Positions 27,522 to 36,830 of a DNA stretch of 64,000 nt are shown piece after piece. Each line of letters starts with the position of its first letter. Position 1 is the first letter of the stretch. The position numbers were made by a program, and so were the translations under genes. Location of the stretch: assembly GCF_021390595.1 (NCBI RefSeq), contig NZ_JAJEJR010000003.1, positions 248,001-312,000 on the forward strand, written 5' to 3'. The notes under the pieces are model-generated. The model saw only the letters and a list, made by a program, of their open reading frames with translations. It was not told the origin of the DNA and did not search any database. This DNA is from Paraburkholderia sp. HP33-1. GTDB taxonomy: Bacteria; Pseudomonadota; Gammaproteobacteria; Burkholderiales; Burkholderiaceae.

Positions 27522-30191
27522 CTACGCGAGGCAGGACGACCGGAACACGAGTGCCGCAGAAGGCGCCGTGGCCGGGTCGGCCACCTCGATTGTCATATGT
27601 GTAAGCGCGCTTTTCGATTCAATCGCATCGAGCCACTGTCTTGCGAGACGCGGCAGAACGTGCTGTTCGATAAAGCCAATCAAAAGGCGCGCGCCCGTCT
27701 CCTGCACGAGGCAGCGCCCGACGATGTAGTCGACCACCTCCGCCGCATAACTCAGCGCGATGCGATTATTGTCCGCCATACGCTGAATGACTCGATCGAG
27801 ATGCAAGCGCACGATCTGGGCGATCGACTCCGAGCCCAGCGGACGATACGGCACCACCGTCACGCGGCCGAGAAACGCAGCCGGAAACGCTTTCAGCAAT
27901 TCCGGCGCAAGCGCCGCACGCAGACCATCCATGTCGGGCGCGAGCATTTCGTCCACGCATAGGCTCGAAGTCAGATCGGAGCCGATATTGCTGGTCATCA
28001 GGATCGTCGTATTGCGGAAATCGATATAGCGCCCATCGCCGTCTTCCATGTAGCCCTTGTCGAACACCTGGTAGAACATTTCGTGCACGTCGCCGTGCGC
28101 CTTTTCGATTTCATCGAGCAGCACGACCGAGTACGGACGCCGGCGTACCGCTTCGGTCAGCACGCCGCCCTCGCCGTAACCGACATAGCCGGGCGGAGCA
28201 CCCTTGAGTCCCGACACCGTATGCGCCTCCTGGTACTCGCTCATGTTGATCGTGATCAGGTTCTGCTCGCCGCCATAGAGCGCCTCGGCCAATGCAAGCG
28301 CGGTTTCCGTCTTGCCGACGCCGGACGGCCCCGCGAGCAGGAACACGCCGAGAGGCTTGCGCGGGTCCGCGAGGCCGGCACGCGCCGTCTGCACGCGCTC
28401 GCCGATCTGCTGCAACGCGTCGTGCTGACCGATGACGCGCGCCGCGAGCGTGGCGGGCAGCACCTGAACGGCGCTGACCTCGTCGGTCACCATGCGTCCG
28501 ACCGGAATGCCGGTCCAGTCGGAGACGATTTCAGCGACGATCGCTTCGCCAACTTCCGGGAACACCAGCGGCGTGTCCGCCTGCAGGTTCGATAAGGTCC
28601 GCTCCAGCTCGCGCAATGTTTCCAGCGACGTCGCGGCTTCGGCTTCGGCGGGGCGCTCGCCCGCTATGTCGCGCGCGCTCGCCAGCGCTTTCGCCGCATC
28701 GGACTGCGCCTGCCACGCGGCTTCGACGACATGTTCCTCGACCTTGAGCGTCGCGATGGTCGCGTTGACGTCGGCCAACGCGGCCTCGTTGCAAAGGCCG
28801 ATGCGGGCCTCGTTACCGAGCAGTTCGGCTTCGACGCGCGCGGCTTGCAACCGTTCGCGAATCCGCTGCAATTCGCGCGGCGGAGCATGCTGCGATAGCG
28901 CGACCCGTGCGCAGGCGGTGTCGAGCAGGCTGATCGCCTTGTCCGGCAACTGACGCGACGGAATATAGCGATGCGACAGGGTCACGGCCGCGCGAATCGC
29001 CTCGTCGAGAACCACGACGCCATGATGGCTCGCGAGCGTGCGCGCGAGTCCGCGGACCATATCGATCGCGGACGGTTCCTCTGGCTCGGCGATCTGCAGC
29101 ACCTGGAAGCGCCGCGTGAGCGCCGGGTCTTTCTCGATGTGCCGCTTGTACTCGGCCCACGTGGTCGCGCCGATCGTGCGCAGCGTGCCGCGGGCAAGCG
29201 CCGGCTTCAGCAGGTTCGCCGCGTCGCCGGTGCCGGCCTGCCCTCCCGCGCCGATCAACGTGTGAATCTCGTCGACGAACAATACGACCGGCGCCGGCGA
29301 CTTCGCCGCCTCCTCGAGCACGGACTTCAGCCTGGCCTCGAACTCGCCCTTCATGCTCGCGCCGGCAAGTAGCGCACCGACGTCGAGGCTCAACAGCCGC
29401 ACGTCGGCGAGTTTTGGCGGCACCTCGCCGGCCGCGATCGCGCGCGCGAGTCCTTCGACGACCGCCGTCTTGCCGACCCCGGCGTCGCCGGTGAGTAGCG
29501 GGTTGTTCTGGCGCCGGCGCAACAGCACGTCGATCATCGTGCGAATTTCGACCTCGCGGCCGACCACCGGATCGATTTCACCGGCACGCGCGCGTGCGGT
29601 GAGATCCGCGCAGAACTGGGCGAGCGCCGCACCCTTCGCAGTTGCTGCGAGCGCACCGGACGCCTCGCCCGGCACCGCGGACGAAAAGTCACTCTGGTCG
29701 TACGGAGCGTCCTCCGCTTCGGGGGAACCGGCAATCCACGCCGGCAACGCGTCGTGAAGGCCGTCGACGGCAACCTTACCGAACTCCGGCGAAATGGCCA
29801 GCAGCACGCGCCGCAATTCCGGCGTCTCGACAAGCGCCGCCATCAGCCATGCGCCGCGAATCCGACGGTCGCTGAATGCCAGCGTCGCAACCACCCACGC
29901 GCGCTCGGTCGCCGCCTCGACGTGATGCGAAAAATCTGTGAGCGCGCTCGCACCGGACGGCAGCGCGGCGAGCGCGGCCTGCAGGTCCCGCTCGAGCAGT
30001 TCGCGGCTGATGCCGCAGTGCCTGACGATGCGGTGAAGGTCGCTATCGGACTGCGCGAACAACTGATGCAGCCAGTGCACGAGCTCGATATAGGGGTTGC
30101 CGCGCAGCTTCGAAAACGCCGTAGCGGATTCGATGCTCCGGAAGAGCGTCGCGCCGAGCTTGCCGAACAGCGCGTGGCGTGAAATGGACAT
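27522..30191 (-). CDS. tssH: T6SS AAA+ disaggregase ClpV
   Basis: 889 residues. N-terminal ClpN region with the sheath-binding helices, then two AAA+ modules. Walker A motifs are GDAGVGKT near residue 235 and GPSGVGKTE near 625. Walker B motifs are VLFVDEIHTLIGAGG and VVLLDEIEKAH. The coiled-coil middle domain lies between them. It disassembles contracted TssB/TssC sheath after firing and recycles subunits, in the cytosol. ATG 30191 gives the family N-terminus (MSISRHALFGKLGATLFRSI); a longer frame to 30458 has no support. It is transcribed away from the left-arm T6SS genes tagK to tssA, with about 310 bases of shared upstream DNA. Its 3' end faces the hybrid kinase. Confidence 0.95.
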   Translation of the reverse strand: MSISRHALFGKLGATLFRSIESATAFSKLRGNPYIELVHWLHQLFAQSDSDLHRIVRHCGISRELLERDLQAALAALPSGASALTDFSHHVEAATERAWVVATLAFSDRRIRGAWLMAALVETPELRRVLLAISPEFGKVAVDGLHDALPAWIAGSPEAEDAPYDQSDFSSAVPGEASGALAATAKGAALAQFCADLTARARAGEIDPVVGREVEIRTMIDVLLRRRQNNPLLTGDAGVGKTAVVEGLARAIAAGEVPPKLADVRLLSLDVGALLAGASMKGEFEARLKSVLEEAAKSPAPVVLFVDEIHTLIGAGGQAGTGDAANLLKPALARGTLRTIGATTWAEYKRHIEKDPALTRRFQVLQIAEPEEPSAIDMVRGLARTLASHHGVVVLDEAIRAAVTLSHRYIPSRQLPDKAISLLDTACARVALSQHAPPRELQRIRERLQAARVEAELLGNEARIGLCNEAALADVNATIATLKVEEHVVEAAWQAQSDAAKALASARDIAGERPAEAEAATSLETLRELERTLSNLQADTPLVFPEVGEAIVAEIVSDWTGIPVGRMVTDEVSAVQVLPATLAARVIGQHDALQQIGERVQTARAGLADPRKPLGVFLLAGPSGVGKTETALALAEALYGGEQNLITINMSEYQEAHTVSGLKGAPPGYVGYGEGGVLTEAVRRRPYSVVLLDEIEKAHGDVHEMFYQVFDKGYMEDGDGRYIDFRNTTILMTSNIGSDLTSSLCVDEMLAPDMDGLRAALAPELLKAFPAAFLGRVTVVPYRPLGSESIAQIVRLHLDRVIQRMADNNRIALSYAAEVVDYIVGRCLVQETGARLLIGFIEQHVLPRLARQWLDAIESKSALTHMTIEVADPATAPSAALVFRSSCLA

Positions 30192-30502
30192 GATGAGGTT
30201 GCGGGTAAAGATGTTTGTAGCGGGAAGGCGCGGCTTTGCCTCGACATCCGGCGCGCTGCGCTCAGGTATCGGAACAAGCCCGCAGGCCAGACTGATCGAG
30301 CGACAAAGCATAGCCGGTCGGTCGCTGCCTGTATTTGGGCCGTCGCCCATATTCCGCTCGAGTTGCGCGAAGTAGCATTCACATCTCTCAGGCACCAGCC
30401 CGCACTCTCCGCTGGTGATTCTTTTATTTCTGCGGCGAGAGATTTTTTTCGAATGCACGCTTTCCAGGCCAATCTGATTCGCCGTTGCTTACCGGTCAGG
30501 CC
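30192..30502. promoter_or_regulatory. Divergent control region of the left T6SS arm
   Basis: About 310 bases between the clpV start and the TagK-like gene. It must hold promoters for both directions. A/T-rich bits around 30205-30225 and 30420-30450 are candidates. I see no convincing sigma-54 or sigma-70 pair, so exact sites are not assigned. Confidence 0.45.
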
Positions 30503-31420
30503 ATGACTGGATATCAGGCTCGCTGGGAGCATTCGCCCGTTGAAGCACACGCGCTCAGAACGCTCGCACGGACAATCCAATCCATCGGGGCCGCGCCTGC
30601 TGTTTCGCGGAACGATCTGTCGGAAAGGAGTGAGGCAAGTCCGGGAGCCTTCGCAGGCAGCACCAGTCACCCTGGCGCGGAGCGTTCGCCTTGCGCTCGG
30701 CCAGCCAAGCATGCAGACCTTCAGCCTATGCCCGATTTTTTTCTTGATCCGCCGCGCGAAGCTTTGAACGCGGCTGAAGACTTTCTCCCGGCGCAACCTT
30801 CCGGTGTGACTCCTGCCGCGCACCGGATCGAGCCCGCGCTCACCAGGCCGGATGATTTCAGCGACCTGATCGCGCTCGCCAATGAGGACGATGACGATCC
30901 GTTGCAGCTGCGGCGCGATCCGCATGCGCCGGAGCACGGCGACCACGACGGCATGGCCATGCTCCTGACAGACGGGATCGACGCATCGGATCCGCTCGCC
31001 GCGCTCACGCTCGAATACCGTCACGCGCTGCTGAGCCAGAAGATCGGCAGCGCGCACGAGCCCAAAGCGACCGAGGATCGCGTCGAGCCGGCCATCCGGT
31101 CGCCGCAAGACCCGTTTGCCGAGCTTGTTGATCCTTCGCATCCCGAATTGTCAGTATCCGACCTGCTCACAAAGGGGAAGAACATCGACACGCTGCTCGA
31201 GAGCCTTGACCCGTTCGATGCCGGGCAGATTTTCAAGGCAGACGAAACGCACGAAATCCTCGGGCTGCTCGCGCCGCGCGACATTACCGGACACCGTGCA
31301 GGCCGGACCGCGCAGCTCGCACGCGAGGAACACCACACGGTCAGCATGGACAGCCACATCGCCATGCCTGATTCGATCGAGTACGAAGAGCCCGAATGCC
31401 CTGATGAAAATAGCCGCTGA
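30503..31420 (+). CDS. tagK: T6SS accessory protein, TagK-like
   Basis: About 305 residues from ATG 30503; TTG 30485 and ATG 30728 are other possible starts. The first ~150 residues are low in structure and rich in Ala/Pro/Asp, including an acidic NEDDDDP stretch. The C-terminal third (DPFAELVDPSHPELSVSDLL, then GKNIDTLLESLDPFDAGQIF and HEILGLLAPR) resembles the TagK domain of Burkholderia T6SS loci. The biochemical role of TagK is not well established; a regulatory or scaffold part in assembly is presumed. It opens the plus-strand T6SS operon, and its end overlaps tagJ by 17 bases. Assignment rests on the C-terminal pattern and the position. Confidence 0.65.
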   Translation: MTGYQARWEHSPVEAHALRTLARTIQSIGAAPAVSRNDLSERSEASPGAFAGSTSHPGAERSPCARPAKHADLQPMPDFFLDPPREALNAAEDFLPAQPSGVTPAAHRIEPALTRPDDFSDLIALANEDDDDPLQLRRDPHAPEHGDHDGMAMLLTDGIDASDPLAALTLEYRHALLSQKIGSAHEPKATEDRVEPAIRSPQDPFAELVDPSHPELSVSDLLTKGKNIDTLLESLDPFDAGQIFKADETHEILGLLAPRDITGHRAGRTAQLAREEHHTVSMDSHIAMPDSIEYEEPECPDENSR

Positions 31421-32240
31421 CCTGACCACGTCGGGCACTCCGACACTTCACAGCCTGCTGGACGCGCAGGCTTACGGCGAACTCATGGCGCGAACCATTG
31501 AGAACGTGCGCAAGCATCCGTCGAGCGTGCGCGAACGCTGGCTTCTGTTCGAGCTGTTGTGCCTCGACGGCGAATGGGAACGCGCGCTACGACAGCTTCA
31601 GACGTGGGCCACGCTCGAACCCGAAGGCACGTCGCGCGCCCAGATGTATCGCGGCCTGATTCGTAGCGAGATGTTCCGCACCGAGGTGTTTGCGGGGCAG
31701 CGCACGCCGGGCGAGATCGACCCGCTGCCCGCGTGGGTGAAATCTCTGCTGCAGGCCAACGTCAAGCTCGGCGAAGGTAACCTCGCCGCCGCCGACGAAC
31801 TGCGCAGCGCCGCGTTGAACGCAGCGCCGGCCACGCGCGGCGAAAGCACGCAGATCGGCGAGTTCGAATGGCTGACCGACAGCGATAGCCGGCTGGGTCC
31901 CGTCTGCGAGCTGACCGTCGCGGGCGGTTATCGCTGGGTGCCGTTCGACTCGATGAAATCACTGACGCTCGGTCCGATCGCCACGCTGAGCGACCTCGTC
32001 TGGCGCTCGGCCGTCGTGGGTCTACGCGACGCGACTGTCCTGCGCGGCTACCTGTCGGTGCGCTATCCCGGCTCGGAAAGCGGTCCCGTTGCCATCAGGC
32101 TCTCGCGCGAAACGACCTGGAAAGACGTCGGCGAAACCGGCGTGATCGCGCTCGGCCAGAAAACCTGGAGCACCGGGAAGGGCGACTTCGGCCTGCTCGA
32201 CATCGGCGAATGCCGGTTCAATCACGACGAGCGGGCATGA
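31404..32240 (+). CDS. tagJ: T6SS accessory protein TagJ (ImpE/SciE family)
   Basis: 278 residues. The N-terminal half is helical with TPR-like character (RERWLLFELLCLDGEWERAL, LQTWATLEP, LLQANVKLGEGNLAAAD). The C-terminal half is the ImpE-specific part (GGYRWVPFDSMKSLTLGPIA, then LVWRSAVVGLRDATVLRGYL). TagJ binds the sheath protein TssB and aids ClpV action in some T6SS types. ATG 31404 overlaps the tagK end by 17 bases. The stop overlaps tssE by four bases (ATGA), so translation is coupled. Its presence with ClpV and TssB fits its known partnerships. Confidence 0.88.
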   Translation: MKIAADLTTSGTPTLHSLLDAQAYGELMARTIENVRKHPSSVRERWLLFELLCLDGEWERALRQLQTWATLEPEGTSRAQMYRGLIRSEMFRTEVFAGQRTPGEIDPLPAWVKSLLQANVKLGEGNLAAADELRSAALNAAPATRGESTQIGEFEWLTDSDSRLGPVCELTVAGGYRWVPFDSMKSLTLGPIATLSDLVWRSAVVGLRDATVLRGYLSVRYPGSESGPVAIRLSRETTWKDVGETGVIALGQKTWSTGKGDFGLLDIGECRFNHDERA

Positions 32241-32755
32241 ACACGTCCGACGCCCGACACCGGCAAGCCTACATGCCGTCGCTGATCGACCGCCTGCTCG
32301 ACGATGCACCCGCGCGGCGCAGCGAGCGGCCAGACGTGTACGCGCCCAACAGCGAAGGCATGCGCCGCATCATCCAGCGTGACCTGAGCCTGCTGCTCAA
32401 CACGACGAACCTCGACGACGAGATCGACATGACGCACTACCCGATGCTGGCCGCGTCGGTCGTCAATTACGGTATTCCCGCGTTGTCCGGCAGCTACCTC
32501 GTCAGTCGTAATTGGGAAACCGTGGAGAAGTTGGTCCGCACCGCGATCATCCGCTTCGAGCCGCGTCTGATTCCCGAATCACTGCGCATCCGGCCGCTCA
32601 ATAGCAAGGACCCGATACGCTACAACCAGCTCATGTTCGAGATTCACGGCCTCATGTGCTGGTCGCCCTATCCGCTGGAATTCCGTATCCAGAGCGCGTT
32701 CGACATCGAAATGAATCACGTCACGTTCGATCTGGACACCGGCAGGGGAAATTGA
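32237..32755 (+). CDS. tssE: T6SS baseplate protein TssE (gp25-like)
   Basis: 172 residues of the GPW/gp25 family. The conserved core IQRDLSLLLNTTNLDD and the end LRIRPLNSKD, then SAFDIEMNHVTFDLDTG, are typical. TssE forms baseplate wedges with TssF and TssG and starts sheath growth, in the cytosol next to the membrane complex. ATG 32237 overlaps the tagJ stop. TssF begins one base after its stop codon. This compact spacing means the wedge genes are translated together. Confidence 0.92.
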   Translation: MNTSDARHRQAYMPSLIDRLLDDAPARRSERPDVYAPNSEGMRRIIQRDLSLLLNTTNLDDEIDMTHYPMLAASVVNYGIPALSGSYLVSRNWETVEKLVRTAIIRFEPRLIPESLRIRPLNSKDPIRYNQLMFEIHGLMCWSPYPLEFRIQSAFDIEMNHVTFDLDTGRGN

Positions 32756-32756
32756 C

Positions 32757-34637
32757 ATGGATCCACAATTTCTCGATTACTACAGCCGCGAACTAACGTA
32801 CATGCGGGAAATGGCCGGCGAGTTCGCCGCGCAACACCCGAAAATCGCGCGCCGCCTTGGCATGGAGGGCATCGACGTTGCCGACCCCTACGTGGAGCGG
32901 CTCATCGAGGCGTTCTGCTTCATGTCGGCGCGCACGCAGATCAAACTCGACGCCGAGTTTCCGCGCTTCACGCAGCGCCTGCTCGAAGTGGTCTATCCGA
33001 ACTACGTCGCGCCCACGCCGTCGATCGCGGTCGCGCAGCAGCGTCCCAGCCTGCGCGAAGGCGATTTCACGAAGGGGCTGAAGGTACCCCGGCACAGCAT
33101 GCTGCGCTCGGCAATCCCGCCCGGCGAGCAAACCGCGTGCGAGTTCCGCAGCAGCCAGGACGTCACGTTATGGCCGATCGAGATCGCCGAAGCGCGGCTC
33201 ACCGCCGTGCCACCGGATATTCCCGACACCGATCGACATCTGTTGCCGCACATGCAATTGCGCGGCGCGTTACGCCTTCGCCTGCGCACCACCGGCGAAG
33301 TGAAGTTCAACCAGATGACAAGCTTCGACCGGCTGCCTATTTACCTTGGAGGCGACGAACGCATCGCTTCGCATCTGTTCGAACTGATCCACGCTGGTAG
33401 CGTCGCTTCGGTCGTGCGCGCGTATGGCGCGTCGAGAGACGAAGGGCTCGTGGTCGCGAAAACGCCGGTCGAATTTGAAGGTCTGCAAGCGAACCAGGGC
33501 CTGCTGCCGCTCACGTGGAATACGTTTCACGGCCACAACCTGCTGCAGGAATACTTCGCGTGCCGCCAGCGCTTCTATTTCTTCGCGCTGACGCAGCTCG
33601 CAGCGGGGCTCGCGCGCGTGGACAGCAAGGAAGCCGAGATCGTGCTGCTGCTCGACCGTCTGCCGGAAGAGCTGGCCACGCACGTCGACGCATCGCGTTT
33701 CCTGCTGTTCTGTACGCCGGTCGTCAACCTGTTTCGCAAGCGCACCGACCGCGTCGAAATCAACCGCGCGCGAACCGATTTCCATCTGCTCGCCGACCGC
33801 ACCAGGCCGCTCGACTACGAAATCTTTTCGGTGTCGCGCGTATTCGGCCAGCGAGCGGAAACATCGCTCGAAGTCGAGTTCAATCCGCTCTATCAGACGC
33901 TGCACAGTGACGTCGGCAACTACGGCCGCTATTTTTCGGTGCGCCGCGAGCAGCGCGCGCTGTCGGCCAATACACGCAAGTACGGCACCCGTACGCCATA
34001 TATCGGCACCGAGGTCTACGTATCGCTCGTCGATCAGGCGGAGGCGCCGTACGATGACGACATCCGCTACCTGTCGGTCGAAGCATGGGTCACCAACCGC
34101 GACCTGCCACGCCTGATCCCGCGTAACGGTGCGACCGACCTCACGATGTCGGACTCCGTGCCGGTCGGGGGCGTGCGTCTCGTCGTTGCACCGAGCGCGC
34201 CTCGCGCGCCGTACGCGAGCGGTGAAACGGCGTGGCGTCTGATCCGGCAGTTGAGCTTCAACTACATGCCGCTCGCCGAACTCGATCACGGCGACGGCGG
34301 CCAGGCACTGCGGAACATGCTCGGCCTCTTCATCACCCCGGGGGAGCACGAACAGGCGCGTCAGATCGAGGCGCTCGTCGGCGCGCGCACCGAACCTGTG
34401 GTCCGGCGTCTGCCCGGCGACGGACTGCTCGTTTACGGGCGTGGCGTGCGCTGTGAGCTGACGGTCGACGAAACGGGCTTTTCCGGTATCAGCCCGTATC
34501 TGTTCGGCCTCGTGCTAGAGCATTACCTCGCGCGTCACGTATCGATCAACGTGTTCACCGAAACTGAACTCCGTTCGATGCAACGTGGCCCGATCACGCA
34601 GTGGCGGCCACGCATGGGCGGACGCGGAGCGGTATGA
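32757..34637 (+). CDS. tssF: T6SS baseplate protein TssF (VasA/ImpG)
   Basis: 626 residues, near the usual length. The typical N-terminus DPQFLDYYSRELTYMREMAG leads into helical segments EFAAQHPKIARRLGM and VERLIEAFCFMSARTQIKLD and the family phrase FPRFTQRLLEVVYPNYVAPT. Two TssF copies with one TssG form the wedge that contacts TssK and the VgrG hub. It starts one base after tssE, and its stop TGA overlaps the tssG ATG. No disruption was seen. Confidence 0.93.
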   Translation: MDPQFLDYYSRELTYMREMAGEFAAQHPKIARRLGMEGIDVADPYVERLIEAFCFMSARTQIKLDAEFPRFTQRLLEVVYPNYVAPTPSIAVAQQRPSLREGDFTKGLKVPRHSMLRSAIPPGEQTACEFRSSQDVTLWPIEIAEARLTAVPPDIPDTDRHLLPHMQLRGALRLRLRTTGEVKFNQMTSFDRLPIYLGGDERIASHLFELIHAGSVASVVRAYGASRDEGLVVAKTPVEFEGLQANQGLLPLTWNTFHGHNLLQEYFACRQRFYFFALTQLAAGLARVDSKEAEIVLLLDRLPEELATHVDASRFLLFCTPVVNLFRKRTDRVEINRARTDFHLLADRTRPLDYEIFSVSRVFGQRAETSLEVEFNPLYQTLHSDVGNYGRYFSVRREQRALSANTRKYGTRTPYIGTEVYVSLVDQAEAPYDDDIRYLSVEAWVTNRDLPRLIPRNGATDLTMSDSVPVGGVRLVVAPSAPRAPYASGETAWRLIRQLSFNYMPLAELDHGDGGQALRNMLGLFITPGEHEQARQIEALVGARTEPVVRRLPGDGLLVYGRGVRCELTVDETGFSGISPYLFGLVLEHYLARHVSINVFTETELRSMQRGPITQWRPRMGGRGAV

Positions 34638-35686
34638 GCATGGATGTGCCACTGGTGAGCGCCGTCGCGCCAATGCGATCATCGCTCGATCCGCAATCGC
34701 TCGACGCGTGGTTCGATCCCGACGCGCCGTGGCAATCCGGCTTCCTGAGCCTGCTGCGCGCGATCGCCGCCCGCGACCCGCTGATGCCGTTGCCCGGTAC
34801 CGCACGCCTGCCGCAAGAAGAGCCGTTCCGGATCGGGCAGCAACCCACACTGGCCTTTGCGCCGCGCGAGATCGCGTCGCTCGGCACGCGCAACGGCCGC
34901 CTCGACGTGCGTCTGTTCGGACTCGGCCTGTGGGGACCGCAAGGGCCGCTGCCACTGCACATGACGGAGCTGGCCCACAGCCGGGTGGAAAGCCACCAGG
35001 ATCATGCGCTAGTCGGGCTCGTCGATCTGTTCCATCACCGCGCGCTGTCGCAGTTTTATCGTGCATGGGCGTCGGGGCAAGCCACTGCGTCGCTCGACCG
35101 CGCCGGCGACGAAGCGTTCTCGTTCTATGTCGCCAGTCTGACCGGCGTCGACCCGGCCGAGGCGAAACAGTCGTGTCTGCCCACGCACTCGCGCTACAGC
35201 GCGGCGGCGCACCTCGTGCGCGAGGCGCGCAATCCGCACGGTGTCGCGGCGACGCTCTCGCATTACTTCGGTGTCCCGATGTCCATCGAAGAATTCGTGC
35301 CGCACTGGATCCATCTTTGCGCATCGGAACATACAAAGCTCGGTGTGCCGGGGCCCGCGGCGATCATCGGTGAATGCTCGCAGCTTGGTGAGGCGATTCC
35401 TGACCAGCAGCACAAATTCCGGCTCGTCGTCGGTCCGCTCGATCTCGACCAGTATCTGCGCCTCACGCCGCATGGAGAAGACCTGCCGACGTTCGTCGAA
35501 TGGGTGCGGGCCTTCGTCGGCCACGAATATGCGTGGGAGGTCAAACTGCTCGTCAAACCGCGGGCGGCACCGCCCGCCTGCATCGGCACGTCGCAGAGAC
35601 TCGGCTACTCGACGTGGCTCGGTGATTCCCTCGACGACCTTCCCGTCGTCGGCATGGTTTTCGAACCTGAACAGTACAACGACTGA
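34634..35686 (+). CDS. tssG: T6SS baseplate protein TssG (VasB/ImpH)
   Basis: 350 residues. Family phrases are FLSLLRAIAARDP, EIASLGTRNGRLDVRLFGLG, LWGPQGPLPLHMTELAHSR and FHHRALSQFYRAWASGQ. TssG is the single central subunit of the wedge and binds TssF and TssK. ATG 34634 overlaps the tssF stop (ATGA). An in-frame ATG at 34601 would add 11 residues inside tssF and is less likely. TssA follows after a 17-base gap. Confidence 0.92.
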   Translation: MSMDVPLVSAVAPMRSSLDPQSLDAWFDPDAPWQSGFLSLLRAIAARDPLMPLPGTARLPQEEPFRIGQQPTLAFAPREIASLGTRNGRLDVRLFGLGLWGPQGPLPLHMTELAHSRVESHQDHALVGLVDLFHHRALSQFYRAWASGQATASLDRAGDEAFSFYVASLTGVDPAEAKQSCLPTHSRYSAAAHLVREARNPHGVAATLSHYFGVPMSIEEFVPHWIHLCASEHTKLGVPGPAAIIGECSQLGEAIPDQQHKFRLVVGPLDLDQYLRLTPHGEDLPTFVEWVRAFVGHEYAWEVKLLVKPRAAPPACIGTSQRLGYSTWLGDSLDDLPVVGMVFEPEQYND

Positions 35687-35703
35687 CCTCGGAGTTCCTT
35701 CGC

Positions 35704-36765
35704 ATGAACGCCAACACTCCCGCCGCCGTGCTGCGCTACGCGGACCTGCTCGAGCCGGTCTCGGCGGACGCGCCTTGCGGCCCCGATCTCGAATACGATC
35801 CGGCTTTCGTGATGCTGCAGGCGGCCGCGGCCCCGCGCGTCGAAGCGCAATACGGTGACTTCGTCGACGTTCCGCCATCGGCCAACTGGGCCGAAATCGA
35901 ACGCGATTGCCGCGCGCTGCTGCTGCGCACGAAAGACATCCGTCTCGCGGTGATCCTGCTACGGTGCCGAACCCGGCTTGCAGGCGCGGCCGGCTTGCGC
36001 GACGGACTGGCCTTACTGATGGCGATGTTCGAATGCTACGGCGAAGCGCTCCACCCGCTGCCCGTGTTCGATGGCGAACGCGATCCGGCGATGTTTGCGA
36101 ACGCGATCGGAGGACTCGTCGAGCCCGATGGCACGCTGGCCGATGCACGCGACATCCCGATGCCGAGGGCTGCGGGGCTGCAACTGCATTTGCGCGATAT
36201 CGAAAAATCATTCGCGACACCGCGCCAGAAGGATGCGCTCGCCCCTGAATCCGTCGTTCGGTTGCTAAAGGAATTGTGGGGCCGACGCGACGCGACGATT
36301 GCCGCGTTCGTCGAAGCGCAACGTCTGACGCAACGCATTACTGCATGGTGCGATCAGACGCTCGGCGTCGATGCACCCGATCTTGGCGCGTTGTCCCGAG
36401 CGCTGCAACCATTCGCGCAGCACCAGGTGGACGGCGGTGGCGCGTCCGCGCCGATGGCCGCCCGAGCCGTCCAGGCGGAGAACGACGCCGAACCTGTTGC
36501 GCCGCCGGCTGCCGCCCCTACGGCGGCGATTTCGCAGTCCGATGCGCCGCCTGATCTGCCGATGGCCACCATGCCTCCAATGGATCGCTGGAGCGCGCTC
36601 GCGGCCATTCAGGAAACCCGCATGTGGTTCGAGCGAAACGAACCGAGCAGCCCCGTCATTGTTTTGCTGCGCCAGTCAGAGCGAATGGTGGGCAAACGGT
36701 TTTCAGAACTCGCCCATATCATTCCCGCCGATTTACTCGCTAAATGGGACGAGATCGACAGTTGA
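35704..36765 (+). CDS. tssA: T6SS cap protein TssA (ImpA N-terminal domain)
   Basis: 353 residues. The ImpA_N domain fills the first ~150 residues (VSADAPCGPDLEYDPAFVML, NWAEIERDCRALLLRTKDIR, LLMAMFECYGEALHPLPVFD). A proline/alanine-rich linker lies at about 245-285. The short C-terminal domain (SALAAIQETRMWFERNEPSS, then PVIVLLRQSERMVGKRFSEL) resembles short TssA proteins. TssA primes baseplate and tail-tube assembly and caps the growing end. It closes the left-arm operon. The next gene, an adhesin, begins 65 bases on, with no obvious terminator between. Confidence 0.92.
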   Translation: MNANTPAAVLRYADLLEPVSADAPCGPDLEYDPAFVMLQAAAAPRVEAQYGDFVDVPPSANWAEIERDCRALLLRTKDIRLAVILLRCRTRLAGAAGLRDGLALLMAMFECYGEALHPLPVFDGERDPAMFANAIGGLVEPDGTLADARDIPMPRAAGLQLHLRDIEKSFATPRQKDALAPESVVRLLKELWGRRDATIAAFVEAQRLTQRITAWCDQTLGVDAPDLGALSRALQPFAQHQVDGGGASAPMAARAVQAENDAEPVAPPAAAPTAAISQSDAPPDLPMATMPPMDRWSALAAIQETRMWFERNEPSSPVIVLLRQSERMVGKRFSELAHIIPADLLAKWDEIDS

Positions 36766-36830
36766 GGAATCGAGCACGCAATTCCTTTGCTGTTAGCCCA
36801 ATTAGTCCGCTGGTCAACCAACAATCTCCA

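Noticed and set aside
27600..30100. ClpV considered as housekeeping ClpB
   Set aside because: The N-terminus and context (divergent from tagJ-tssE-F-G-A) are of the T6SS ClpV type.
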